Source: Pseudisothecium myosuroides (taxonomy: Eukaryota; Streptophyta; Bryopsida; Hypnales; Lembophyllaceae). Taken from it: a stretch of 64,000 nucleotides of DNA. Positions 45,721 to 57,122 of the stretch are shown here, piece by piece. The stretch spans positions 8,187,296 through 8,251,295 of the forward strand of contig OX637292.1 in the NCBI GenBank assembly GCA_951799445.1, in the 5' to 3' direction. Under the pieces are notes generated by a model. The model ran no database searches. It had not been told where the DNA came from and worked only from the letters and a program-made list of their open reading frames with translations. Numbering within the stretch: position 1 is the stretch's first letter; every line of letters starts with the position of its first letter. The position numbers were made by a program, and so were the translations under genes.

Positions 45721-47631
45721 TCAGAACGGTTTGTCCCCGAGAATCGTGGCCCGGTTCATGACCCTTCGTTGCGGGAGGTAATCCGCCACTCCGTAGTGCT
45801 GCGTGACCCGGTTATCCCAAAACGCAACGTCGTCCTTCTGCCACCTCCACCGCAACGTGAACTCGGGCTTGGTCGCATGCGCGAACAGGAACCCAAGCAA
45901 AGCGTCGCTCTCGGCTTTCGTCACGTCCACGATCCGAGTCAGGAAGCCCTCGCTCACGAACAGCGCCTTCCGTCCACTCACGGGGTGGGTGCGAACCAGG
46001 GGGTGGACCACGGGAGGATGCTGCTTCACGCCGTTTTGCCAGAGGGTCGTGGGGTCGCCGCGACCGGGGAAGGGGTAGCGTGGTGCGGTGAATCTTTTGA
46101 CAAAGCTGTGCTCCGCGTGGAGGCTGAGGAGGAACTCCTGCAAAAGTGTTGGATTAGCGACAAGGTACGAATGTGTCTGTACAGTACACTATCCCGTTCC
46201 TTAGTATTGATGCCATTTGATTTCGTGAGTGAGAGTAAGGTACGAGGAATTTCTTCCTGAATCCTGAATTTTTACAAAATATTTTCCTTACTGGTAGTGC
46301 AGCTAAGTGACTGACAACCAGTGATGCTCTTTTTATATTTTCGAAATGAACGAAATTAGCAAAATTAGCAACAATGTACGATTGTGTATGTACCCTATTG
46401 CGTTCCTTCGTATTTGTGCCGTTTGCTTTTATACAGGAGCTTAAGGTACCAGGAAATTCACAAAATAATTTTCTTACTGGCAGTACAATTAATCGGGTGG
46501 CAATGAATGATACTCTTATGTATTTTCAAAAGTAGCAAAATGTAGTATTAGGAACAAGGTACGAGTGTATCTGTATCTGTACTTGTACTCTATTGCGTTC
46601 GTCAGTATTCATGCCATTTGCTTTAGTACGTGAGAGTTACTGAGAATTCTTTCCTGAATCCTGAAATTCACAAAATAAAGTTCCTTACTGGTAGTGCACC
46701 TAAGTGACTGGCAATCAATGATGTTATGTATTGGAACTCTATTGCGTTCGTTAGTATTCATGCCATTTGGTTTAAGATACGAGCAAGATTCTGGGAATTC
46801 TTTCCTGAATCTTCAATTTCACAAAACAAAGTTCTTTACTGGTAGTGCACTTCAGTGACTGGCAACCAGGTATGCTATGTATTTTCAAAGTTAGCAGGAT
46901 CACTGCATCCTCTAGCTTTTGATTGCCATTTAGGTTGAAAACTCTAGAGTTTGGAATAAGGTTGTAGCAATTGGTACATCTTTCGCTCATTTTGACAAAA
47001 TTATGTTGCAAATCCTACTGTATTGGCTGCTGTTCATGCTCTCCATTAGCCAAGAATGATCTGTTTTAGCGATTCGTGCAGTACCTGCAAGGGCTTCGAG
47101 AGTGCTTCAAAGGCTGCGATGCCGCTGGCGAATAGGGTATCCCCTCCCACGGGCGGGATGAGCTTGCCACTGAGGATGCAGGCCATGGGCGGAGTCTCGA
47201 TGAAGGTGACATCCGTGTGCCAGCGGTCGTTGTCCGCGGGGTGGTCTCCATCGGAGTCCAGGATCATGATTTCCTCATGCTCGGGGCCGAGGTTTGGGTA
47301 GAGGGGATGGACGTGTAAATCGCCGAAGTGCTTGGCGAATTCGTGTTGTTGCTTGGGAGTGATTGGCTGGTTGCGAAAGAAGAGCACCTGAACAGCAGTC
47401 AAGTTTTCAATTGCCAAAATGAAGTGAGCAAGTGGTCATTTTGGCGCTGGTTGTGTTCTGCTGCACACGTTTTTTCCATTCCAACAGAGAATTGCCACAT
47501 TTTCTTACCTGGTACTGGAGCAAGGCGTCGTTGATGGCTGCTTCTTGGTCTGGCTGCAGTGGCTCCGCTAGTGATATGCCTTCCACTATGGCGCCGAAGG
47601 CTTTCGTGAGAGGAATGATTTGCAGTGCCAT
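45721..47631 (-). CDS. tauD: TauD/TfdA-type 2-oxoglutarate dioxygenase, copy C
   Basis: Exons 47509-47631, 47085-47387 and 45721-46137 have exactly the lengths of copy A (123, 303 and 417 nt) and encode 280 aa without interruption. H98, D100, H256, R267 and R271 are all retained. It differs from A at several surface positions (for example [12 protein letters not shown] before the HTD motif, RWRWQKDD near the C-terminus). It is therefore a second potentially active gene with the same expected Fe(II)/2OG chemistry. It is flanked by its own telo-box array and a longer intron 2. The ATG at 47631 is used because no upstream in-frame ATG exists in the exon. Confidence 0.9.
46155..46890 (-). repeat. 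Tandem repeat in TauD C intron 2 (expanded)
   Basis: Units begin near 46163, 46371 and 46556, with a fourth partial unit from about 46733 that repeats 'aactctattgcgttcgttagtattcatgcc'. This makes the intron 947 bp, against 765 bp in copy A. Confidence 0.75.
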
Positions 47632-48650
47632 GGATGCAGAATCAACAATCGACGGCGAATGGACTGCAGTTGTTTCAAGGTGAGTTGGCAAGCTCCTGGA
47701 CCTGCATGAAAGTATGATTTGAACTCAAATTTTTCTCTTTCTTCTTTTCATGGGGTGCAGTACTGTCTTGTGCAATATAGACAATGAGGAATTCAAACCG
47801 GGACAAGTGCTGGTCAGGAGACCCCACCCACCAACACCCCACCCCCTCCCCCTGAACTGGACTCGTCTGGTTCATGAAACCTACGGTGGGTGTCCCCTGA
47901 ATAGCACTCGTACCATTCAAATCAAGCAATTGATTCGAGCTCAATAAGAGCACCTATCCTTCAAAACCAATCAAGGGATCACAGCTCATGACAAGGACTG
48001 AACCCACCTAATCAACCAAGTATTCTTAACTCAATAAAAGAATGAAGAGGGGGACTTGCCAGTTCAGTCCTGCTTTTTCAATTCAGAATGAGTGCCACAC
48101 CTTGCAACTCCTCCCCCACGATTTGATACCAAGTTGCACACAGCACGACTCTTGTTTCTCCAAAGCAGCAGCCCTCTTGATAAATTTTGGGACGCGAGTT
48201 TCGAAGTCTCCCTTTTCTTCGGCAGGCTCTCCTATTTCTCACAGCAAAGACTAGACTTTTGGAATGAGACTCTGAATTGGCACTCCCAAGGACTGGACTT
48301 GTGGAATGAGAAGGGGACTTGCTCACTACAGCATAATTCTTTTTCAAAGTGTGCTCTATTCAACCATGAGTGGAACCAACGAGAGGTGCTTCAAAAATGG
48401 ACAGAGCTTGGGGAGAATTGGACAGAAATGCCAGGTTTAGTGGGATTGAGATCTACACTGTTGAAGATTATGGTGGAGACATGCAGCAGGTCTGAGGGTG
48501 AAAGAGACGATTGATGGAGCTACCTGTCTTGGACGTCTGGCAGGTGCATTGAATGTGGCTCTCATTCTGGCTCATGTCCTTGACTGTTTTAACACCTTCT
48601 CTAATATCACAGCCTTTCTTGTCTCATCGAACACAAGTTTTTTTGGCCTC
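47632..48650 (-). other. Upstream region of TauD copy C
   Basis: It aligns with 31962-33080 and 40330-41390, and contains two units of the ~45-bp repeat. It is the probable promoter and leader. No separate gene is seen. Confidence 0.5.
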
Positions 48651-48727
48651 ACTTTTTTTTAACACTTAAAAGGACATTTGAGGTCTTGGTAGGGCTGCCC
48701 AAACTTGGATTTCAGAATCTTTCTTAA

Positions 48728-48948
48728 CCCTTGAAGGACGGACTAGTGACTGTGGAAATCATCCCTTTGGATACTGTGAGAATCATTGCCTTAAAAAAAT
48801 GAAAAAGCACTCATTGGAAATCAACCTATTGTATAAGACCTTCCCTTTTCACAACCAAATTCCGAGGATGAATAGTTGCACTTCTGTCCACATGCAAAGA
48901 TGCCATGTCATTCATTGGACGTCAAACGTCTTCCGTGTCGTTCAAGGG
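48728..48948 (+). mobile_element. 221-bp TTAA MITE
   Basis: TTAA lies at 48724-48727 and 48949-48952. The ends are CCCTTGAAGGACGGA and, in reverse complement, CCCTTGAACGACACGGA. It is the best preserved of a family with members at 5623, 49234 and 60087 (reverse) and an interrupted one near 33100-33475. It is non-coding. Confidence 0.8.
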
Positions 48949-49233
48949 TTAAATGGATATCATGTAGCTTGTTCAAATGACCAATCAATGAGCTCCCATC
49001 TTCTTCCCAGCTATGGGCAACTTGGATGTAACTATTCAAAAATTATATGAAATTTGCCAATGGAGAACTACAAGTTGAAATTGTGATTCAAAACCCAAGT
49101 TTTAGATTGATAGATGGATCTCGTGAAGACGAAGATAATGATACCAAAGAAGTGAACATGTCGTTCACCATTTGAGTAGTTTCTCTAAAGATTCTTTGGA
49201 AATCCAACCCCTTTGTTTGAGTTTGTTGTTTAA

Positions 49234-49454
49234 CCTTTCAAGGACGGATTGGTGATTGTGGACATCATCCCTTTAGATATCGTGAGAATCATTCCCTTAA
49301 AAAAATGCAAAAGCACTCATTGGAAGTCAAATTATTGTAGAAGACTTTTCCTTTTCTCAACAAAATTTCAAGTATGAATAGTTGTACTCCTATCTACATG
49401 CAAGGATTCTCTGTCATTCATCGGATGCCAAACATTCGCCGCATTAATTATAGG
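49234..49454 (+). mobile_element. 221-bp TTAA MITE, second copy
   Basis: TTAA lies at 49230-49233 and 49455-49458. The interior is colinear with 48728-48948 ('gtggacatcatcccttta', 'gcaaaagcactcattgga', 'gaatagttg'). The length is the same, 221 bp. The ends have lost one C each. Confidence 0.75.
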
Positions 49455-49458
49455 TTAA

Positions 49459-50241
49459 GGGTTTAGACCCCTTACATAAAAGGTAATAAAACTTTGAAAT
49501 GACAGAATACTCAAATTTAATCACATAGTACACCATATAGTAGTAGCCCTGAGGATTAAAGATTCTTGCGTAAAGGGCAACAAAATCCTAAAACAAGTTT
49601 AATCACATAATGCACCATACAAATATAACACTAAGGGTTAAAGACCCATGCATGGAGGTCAACAAAGATGTTCCCACAAGTAGTCCTTCTCATGGTACTA
49701 TAATACCTATTTTTACCTCTTTATTATTATTTCTAGTTCATGTACATTCCAAGGGATTCTTACGCTCTATGGATAAAACAGAATAGATAGTTTTGGTAAG
49801 AGCAAAATCCATTTTATTACTTAACTTAATTGACAAAAGCTCCCTCAAAACTAGAATCTTAAAACAATAGGATAATCAAGTTTAATCACATAGTGCATTA
49901 TGTAATAGTAATACTAAGTTGTAGTCATATAGGAAATATGCAAATTTTTAAGGGCAATAATATGGAAACTCACATTATTATCAATAAATTTAATTTGGCC
50001 TAGGCCATTTTGGTACTAAACTCAAATAGTATGGCTATCATCTAATTTTATCTACTTTTATTAGCTTTCTTTTGGCTTTCATCCAAATATTTACAAGAAT
50101 TAGACCATATTTATCCTAAATTTATAATATTAGTATAAGGAAGTTAAACTAATTGAATGAACTTGAGTAGTATTACAAGACAAGGAAGCATATGGTATGT
50201 ACCATGAATATGTTCCCAAAAATTAAATAGAACAATAGCTG
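49459..50241. other. Intergenic DNA beyond copy C
   Basis: About 49480-49650 has three loosely repeated phrases ('agtttaatcacatag.gcaccat', 'ttaaagac.c.tgcat.aag'), which recur at 49870 and 42500. From 49840 it aligns with 42470-42960. No gene is seen. Confidence 0.5.
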
Positions 50242-50478
50242 GGCCGGGGTGAACTGACCCTCTTGCTCGGCCTTGAGGGAAAATCCTTAAATTTTTTATT
50301 TGCTACAGATGATAAAATTTTCAAATTCTGAATTTGTATTTGCTATCAAAGGCCCCTAATTAGCTAGGAGAGTTGAAGAACATAGATTTATCACAACACA
50401 AAATAGGGGGCTTTTTTTTCACATGCACCCCTAGAATGACATGGTTTGGCTGAGTGAGGGGGCTAGTTCACCCCGACC
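50242..50478. mobile_element. hAT-like MITE with 8-bp duplication
   Basis: The ends are GGCCGGGGTGAACTGACCC and, as reverse complement, GGTCGGGGTGAACTAGCCC. Flanks AATAGCTG (50234-50241) and AATAGTTG (50479-50486) form an 8-bp target duplication, typical of hAT. Homologous DNA near 43360 in copy B ('gaatagagcaatggtgat') lacks it. Length is 237 bp, non-coding. Confidence 0.7.
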
Positions 50479-50583
50479 AATAGTTGGGAGTGGTAGGCCT
50501 ACCATCTATATAAAAATATAATGTGATTAAAGGTGAAAGGTAGGAACCAAAGGTGGATTAGGATGCATACTATTGATCATTAA

Positions 50584-51506
50584 CCCCTAAAGGACCATTG
50601 TCCGTTCGGGGGACAAATGGGACTTGGGGCAGGTACCTACGGGTTGAAATTTTCTCCTAATTTGTTGAAACTTTTTGTGAACATAAAGAATTGAAAGAGG
50701 TACGTGGCAGAAACAAAATTTTGAAATCGGACCTTTGAGCGAGAAATTATGCCATTTCTTGGAATGCATAGGGACGGGGGGCAGCAAAAAAATTTTGCAA
50801 AATTTTGAATTTTTTTTTTAATATTTTTTTTCTCATAGATTATATTTTTGTCTATCTGGAAAGCTTTGATTCATCTCATTTGGATTCGTTATGAGGAAGT
50901 TATGGACATTCTTGTTTTTCGGGTAGTTAGAGCATCTTCTTGAAAAAAATAACTTGTAGGATGCATTTCGGAATGCAATTTTTGTAATTTTTCAATTTTT
51001 TTTTTTGGAATGGTTTAGTTTACTTTCTAGAACAATCTCACCGTAGGCATTAGTGCATTTTAATTCCATCTAAAATATATGAATATTTTAGATTTTCCTT
51101 CTATCTTGTACCTACTTCTACTTAACAATTTTTTTAAGAATGATAATTAAGTTTTTTTTATATATATATTTTTTTCCTAGACTCTCAACTCAATTCTCCA
51201 CTATAAAGATTTAAAGCTCAAAACATTGTAGTGCAAAAATTTTAAGTTAAAAATGTTTAAAGTCAAAAAATCTGGTCCCGCAATGTGTTGAAAAAACTTG
51301 TTATTTTCCACTTTAAACGCAGATATCTTGCAATCTCTGCGGTCAAAAATTCTGAAATTTTTTCCACACATTCTCATACCAATTAGGTGTAAGATCCTAT
51401 GGTTAGATGTGAAAAAAAAACAATTAAATTTTTTTTTTACTCTTTGCTATAGAAATGGCAGTTTTGAGTGTTTTCTGGCAGAAAATAGGCCTCAGAACTT
51501 TAGGGG
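50584..51506. mobile_element. 923-bp TTAA element (piggyBac-like), copy 1
   Basis: TTAA lies at 50580-50583 and 51507-51510. The ends are CCCCTAAAGGACC and, in reverse complement, CCCCTAAAGTTCTGAGGCC. It is colinear along its full length with 53174-54096, and both come out at exactly 923 bp. The interior contains only short frames and no transposase. Confidence 0.82.
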
Positions 51507-52345
51507 TTAAGATTGCCAATCATACATTTTGGCAATTTTCTTTTATTTGTGCTACATGATTTGCAAATGGTCAATTTTCAACATCTGAAAAGAAAATTAT
51601 TTAGAAGATGTATGGGTCTTAATGTGGGCCTTTTCTTCTATTTTCATTCTTTACAAATAGTCTATCCTTGATTTAAAGTTCACCTACTTGGTTCATCCAC
51701 TTAATTAAGTTCCTACTTGAAATCAAAACTACTCTCTAAAACCCAACTGATTGGTCAAAACAATTTGAAGAATACAATGAACCAACACATACCTTCCAAG
51801 TAATGCCCCAATATATAGGTAGATTACTATATCCTTGTCTTTTAAAAGAAAGGAACAAAATTGAATGTTTTTGATAATTTTAAAACCAATATTGGAAAAT
51901 GAATACTTCCAAAATTGACTGTGGTAAGTAATTTGATGAACACAACAATAAAAAAAAACATTTGTGGTAATAAATACCAATTGTAATATATCACAAATGG
52001 ATGCACCTTGCATCTAATCTCAAATCACATACTCTATATAGTTCAATCTTCCTCCTTCCATCACCAGATGAATTGATAGAGACTCCAATATTAAGTGGAT
52101 TCTATAGTCGAATGTAAATTACACATTATAATCTAATTATTATTATACATCTAAAATAATGGAATATACTTCACTTCACTTTGTTGCACATGGAACTTCC
52201 AAAGTTACCTGAACTCATGATCAACTTCCAACTTACACGTCTCTTACCTATACCTACAATGTTTAAATTGATTACAATATTGAATCTATAGGGGCTAAAT
52301 CAGTCTAGAATGCTGGAGGGTACTACATGGATTATTACTTAACGT

Positions 52346-54647
52346 ATACAGTAAGTGCCAAAACTGAGTATGGATTTGGTACTTTTGGCATTCAAACAGC
52401 CATACCATAAGCATCAATCGGCAAAGTCCAAAGGTATATACACAAAGTTGTAGTGTGCAACATATAACACAATATTATAGAAGTTTCAAGAAAAAGTTAG
52501 TGGTAATATGAAAGAAAATGAATTTCAAAGTTAGCCATGTCTAAAACTCGGTTTTGAGCGCCACAATTTGGAATTACTTTATATTTTGTCAAAAAAAATT
52601 TTAATCTCCAAAAAACTTTTTGTGCCTTAGCATGTTGGTATACATCATTTTAGATTGTTGTACACAAAAATTGGAAGAAGTTGACATCTATAGAATTTAA
52701 AATATTCACAATTTGAAAAACATGCAAATGTTGTTGATTTTCTGTATATTGGAATATGTTTTTGGAATTGAGAGCATGGGATTGCATTAGCCATTATAGA
52801 GAGTATAGGTTGCAACAAGGGCCATTGTTACATCTTAATGCCTTTGCATTTAAAATATTTGATAAAAAAGACAATGTGTTCAATGTATTTATTAAAGCCA
52901 TATGGTGCGTTTTTAGGTTCAAATTTTGTGTACAAAGACTAGGGTTCATGCTCTACATAATTTTTTCAACCCATCCCCAAAAATTAAATTATCACTTTCT
53001 ATATCATCAATTTTATGGAAGCCAATGTAATTTTTGGTAGTTTTGAATTTTTTTGATGATATAGAAAGTGATAATTAAATTTTTGGGGATTGGTTGAAAG
53101 AATTATGTAGAGGATGAACCCTAATCTTTGTACAAAAAATTTGAACCTAAAAACACGCACCATATGACTTTAACCCCTAAAAGACCGTTGTCCCTTTGGG
53201 GGACAAATGTGTTTTTGGGCAGGTACCTACGAGCTGAAATTTTGTCATGATTTTTTGAAACTTTTTTAGAAGATAGAAAAACTGATAAGCTTTGTAAGAA
53301 TGTAATTTTTTTCACAATCAGTGCCCAGGAACAAAAGTTATGACCAAATAATCTCAAAATAGGGGACGGGGGCAGCCCAGGCATAAAAAAAAAATGGACA
53401 AAAATTTTAGTTTTTTTTAAAAATATTTTTTTGGTTGTAGATTATATTTTTGTCTATCTAGAAATCTTTGATTCATTTCATTTGGATTTGTTATGAGAAA
53501 GTTATAGACATTCTTGTTTTTCGGGTAGTTAGAGCATCTTCTTGAAAAAAATAACTTATAGGATGCATTTCTGAATGTAATTTTGTCAATTTTTCAATTT
53601 TTATTTTTGCATGGTTTAGTTTACTTACTAGAACAATCTCACCATTGGGATTAGTGCAGTTTAATTCCATCTAAAATATATTAATATTTTAGATTTTCCT
53701 TCTATCTCGTACCTACTTCTACTTAACAATTTTTTTAAGAATGATAATTAAGTTTTTTTGGATTTTTTTTTCGTAGAATCTCAACTCAATTCTCCACTAT
53801 AAAGATTTGAAGCTCAAAACTCTGTAGTGCAAAAATTTTAAGTTAAAAATGTTCAAAGTCAAAAAATCTAATCCTACAATGTGCTAAAAAACTTGTTTTT
53901 TTCACTTTAAATGTAGATATTTTGCAATTTGTGCGGTCAAAAATTCTGAAATTTTTTACACACTCTCATACAAGTTAGGTGTAAGATCCAATGGTTAGGT
54001 GTGGGAAAAAAAAATTCAATTTTTTTAACTTTTTGCTATAGAAATGGCAGTTTTGAGTGTTTTTTGGTAGAAAAAAGGCCTTGGTCCTTCAGGGGTTAAT
54101 AAATACATTGAACGCATTGTCTTTTTCAACAAATATTTCAAAGGCAAAGGCATTAAGATGTAACGATGGCCCTTGTTGCAACCTATACTCTCTATAATGG
54201 CTAATGCAATCCCATGCTCTCAATTCCAAAAACATATTCCAATATACAGAAAATCAACAACATTTGCATGTTTTTCAAATTGTGAATATTTTAAATTCTA
54301 TAAATGTCAACTTCTTCCAATTTTTGTGTACAACAATCTAAAATGATGTATACCAACATGCCAAGGCACGAAAAGTTTTTTGGAGTTTAAAATTTTTTTT
54401 GACAAAATATAAAGTAATTCCAAATTGTGGCGCTCAAAACCGAGTTTTAGACATGGCTAACTTTGAAATTCATTTTCTTTCATATCACAACTAACTTTTT
54501 CTTTAAACTTCCATATTATTGTGTTATATGTTGCACACTACAACTTTTGTGTATATACTTTTGGACTTTGCCGATTGACGCTTATAGTATGGCTGTTTGA
54601 ATGCAAAAAGTACCAAATCCATACTCAGTTTCGGCAGTAACTGTACA
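52346..54647. repeat. Large foldback interrupted by a TTAA element
   Basis: The left arm (52346 to about 53015) is repeated in reverse as about 53050-53173 plus 54101-54647. The centre is at about 53031 and the inner arms meet around 'tatatcatcaa/ttgatgatata'. The right arm is split by the 923-bp element at 53174. Restored, the foldback would be about 1.37 kb. No transposase or gene lies in the arms. Its own termini and target duplication are not clear. Confidence 0.8.
53174..54096. mobile_element. 923-bp TTAA element (piggyBac-like), copy 2
   Basis: TTAA lies at 53170-53173 and 54097-54100. The ends are CCCCTAAAAGACC and, as reverse complement, CCCCTGAAGGACC. The uninterrupted site survives on the other arm of the host foldback at 52892-52895: there 'atatggctTTAAtaaatacat' (read on the minus strand) has a single TTAA. 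This directly shows TTAA duplication on insertion. Confidence 0.88.
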
Positions 54648-55729
54648 TGGTCAAAGGAAATACACAACGTGAAAAACACAAATGTATCTCTTTGTTTCAG
54701 TGTTCATTTCTCTTTCTGAGAACAACTGTTCCCAACTTCCTCACAATGACTAGCAGATTGCGGAGATTTTGCTTATTTTGATTCATATTGTTGATAGGAT
54801 CCTTACTTTCCCTGCATCTAATTTTTCCCAAAGTTTTTTCATTCCGATGTTGGCATTTCAAAATATATGATCTAGAGGTGCGGATCCCTTACCCCTGGCC
54901 ACAATAGTACCGGTATCGATTCGTCACTGAAGAGCAGCGCCCAAATGACGAGCTTCTTCGAGAGTTGGGTGGAGTCGTTTCCCCAGAAGCAAGATTCGAA
55001 GGTTATATCACCGCATCAACAAACAGACACGTACTCCGTATAAGGAAACCACACTGAGAAAGGAGGCTCACCACTCTAAACATGGTAGAAACAACCAGCG
55101 ACGCAGAAAATATCACGAGACAAACGGCGGTCAATCAGCACAAGTGACCAATTCAGAACACTAGTCTCCGATTATCCAAGCTCACCCTCAGATTAATCAA
55201 AACGTACATGTACATACAAGCAGAAGCCCTCAGGAAAATCAATCCCCACAAGATTCTCCAACTGCCTAGAACACCTCTCAGAGCGGAAAACTGTAATAAA
55301 CATCGTCATCCCCACAGACGAACAACCAACAAATCTTCAATATATAGTACCATTTGTGTAATGAAAAAAGAATCCTGAATTGCAGTCCCCCCTTGTTCAT
55401 CTTCACCTGCTTATCCACTCTCTCGCTCTTCCTCCAGATTCGTCTAGGTTAATGAATATGCTCACAGCCTGGCAAGAAAAGTCGGGTATTAAGCCTCCAA
55501 CAGAGCTAGGATCGCTAACGCAATATCACACACCAGAAGATAAACCAACGTCCTATAAGGACTTAGGTGAACACGATTGATAAACTTATTCATGCTGAAC
55601 CCTCTGGAACAAGTTTTTCTACCTTATCTCGATACGGGGCGATGCTACTGGAAACAGCATGGTAATGCATAACGTGATAACAAAAGAACACTCAGTTGAC
55701 ATGAACAAAGAGGTTGAAATAATTGTGAT
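54648..55729. other. Intergenic DNA 3' of the DUF3067 gene
   Basis: GC content rises after about 54890. On the minus strand 54895-55010 is open and reads FESCFWGNDSTQLSKKLVIW, which I do not recognise; it may be a gene remnant or part of a long 3' UTR. The part near 55200-55729 is probably 3' UTR or flank of the DUF3067 gene. Confidence 0.4.
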
Positions 55730-57089
55730 TCAATAGCTTGCCTTGCCAATACGGGGTCGTTCTTTGGTCTTCTCCAGACTGTTGCGGACAAGACCAACAG
55801 CTCCCCAGCATCTCAAATTGTTGGCAATGTCATCTAGGTGTAGAAGGTATTCCTCCTCTGTTAAAGGAAAGGAGCGCTGAGGTGAAGAGGAAACGAAGTA
55901 AGTACAGCCACGTGATGATTCAGCAGTGATTTCAAATCACACCTTACTTTCTGAATGTTCCAAACATGATAGAGAACTGCCAACAAGAAGTACAAGGTAT
56001 CGTTGCCATTTACAGATATATTTGTAAAAGTTGCAACTAGGAATCGTTCAGAGATTTATCTTCATAGTGAGTAAATTATACTAAATCGACCACTAAGAAA
56101 CAAAACTCCACCTCCCTGGAACTTACAAGAAACGGATAAACGGAAGACCACTTTAGATATTGTTCATTACCTGCTCGCGATACTTCCACATCACGTTCAT
56201 AGCTAAGAGCTGGCGCCCCATGAATTCCTGCGTAAATAAAGAGGGAGTGTCTGTTGAGTCTATTGAGTGTTGTCTGTCTTCGAAAGAAATCCAACTTCAC
56301 AACTTATTGCACTCTATAGGCGAACGCTTTACTGTTACATGTCAAAAGCGGAGGTCGCGTACTCACTTTCTTAATAAATTGCACATCATAAGATCTCCCG
56401 TATTTCTTTCTTATGATTGTAGCCAAATCTATTCCTCGAAAAGAGACATCATCACTGTTATTGACGTTTACCATTCGTTCCATTTGTTCCCGGAAAGCCT
56501 CTGAGCTTACCTGAATGAAAAGACAAGAAGCACGTGTAAGCGCAAATGGCATTTTCAAGTATGGCAAATGGCTGACAAAAAAACTGTACATGAAGTGTAC
56601 CGGAAAAAGGATAATTCTATTAAAAGTTGACCACAATTTGCTTATGACAAGTCAAGGTCAGTACAACTCCCGGAAGACGAAGCTGTGGGGTCGACCTTGG
56701 AAATCATCTCAACGCCCGAGTGTTGCAACATCCAATACTAATATCAAGCAGCAGCAAGAATGTGCTCCAAGCTGACATGAAACACAATAGGATAGAAAAG
56801 AGGGAGTTACGTTATTATTCGAGTCATCGTCGCTTGAGTCATCTTCCGCGTCATCCTCATCATTACGAGCATTCCATCCGAACAGAGCCTGGCATGGAGA
56901 AGACCCTTTCTTCTCAACACGATTATGTACATGGCGATGTCGAGACATTCCTGACCCTAACAAAGAATTTGACAATGATACATTTTTCTTGGCATGCCTT
57001 CCCTGTTTCACATTGCCGCAATCTCCAAAAACTTCGGATCTATAGGAAGTGATGGTAAATTTTGAAGACACAGTCACGGAAGTTGCCAT
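55730..57089 (-). CDS. Plastid-targeted DUF3067 protein
   Basis: Four exons, 56811-57089, 56367-56510, 56171-56227 and 55730-55876, joined by phase-0 GT-AG introns, encode 208 aa. Residues 1 to ~70 are Ser/Thr/Arg/Lys-rich with few acidic residues, consistent with a chloroplast transit peptide. An acidic Asp/Ser run follows (77-93). The C-terminal part is the DUF3067 domain of cyanobacteria and plastids: 'RGIDLATIIRKKYGRSYDV' (118-136), 'FMGRQLLAMNVMWKYREQ' (143-160), 'SFPLTEEEYLLHLDDIA' and 'LRCWGAVGLV'. The biochemical role of DUF3067 is unknown to me. The start at 57089 begins the transit peptide. An acceptor (GACAG|GTG) 33 nt upstream shows that a 5'-UTR exon is spliced on. Recognition is by memory of the family. 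Confidence 0.85.
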
Positions 57090-57122
57090 CTGTTCTACCA
57101 GGCCGTGGAGCGGAAGTATCAC

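Larger units (their letters stand above)
43450..50550. repeat. Segmental tandem copy C
   Basis: The third TauD-bearing block. It begins with ~180 bp resembling the HPAT promoter (27110-27290), then 'ccttggtagcacc..atttttaaggaatgaat' words, the telo-box array, an intact TauD gene and its upstream kilobase. Right-hand sequence from 49840 to 50230 matches 42470-42960 and adjoining DNA of copy B. It is the most diverged of the three copies in coding sequence. Confidence 0.65.

Noticed and set aside
45493..46260. 255-codon plus-strand frame
   Set aside because: It is antisense to TauD C exon 3 and the telo-box array. The antisense frames opposite exon 3 in copies A and B exist only because the sense strand is conserved.
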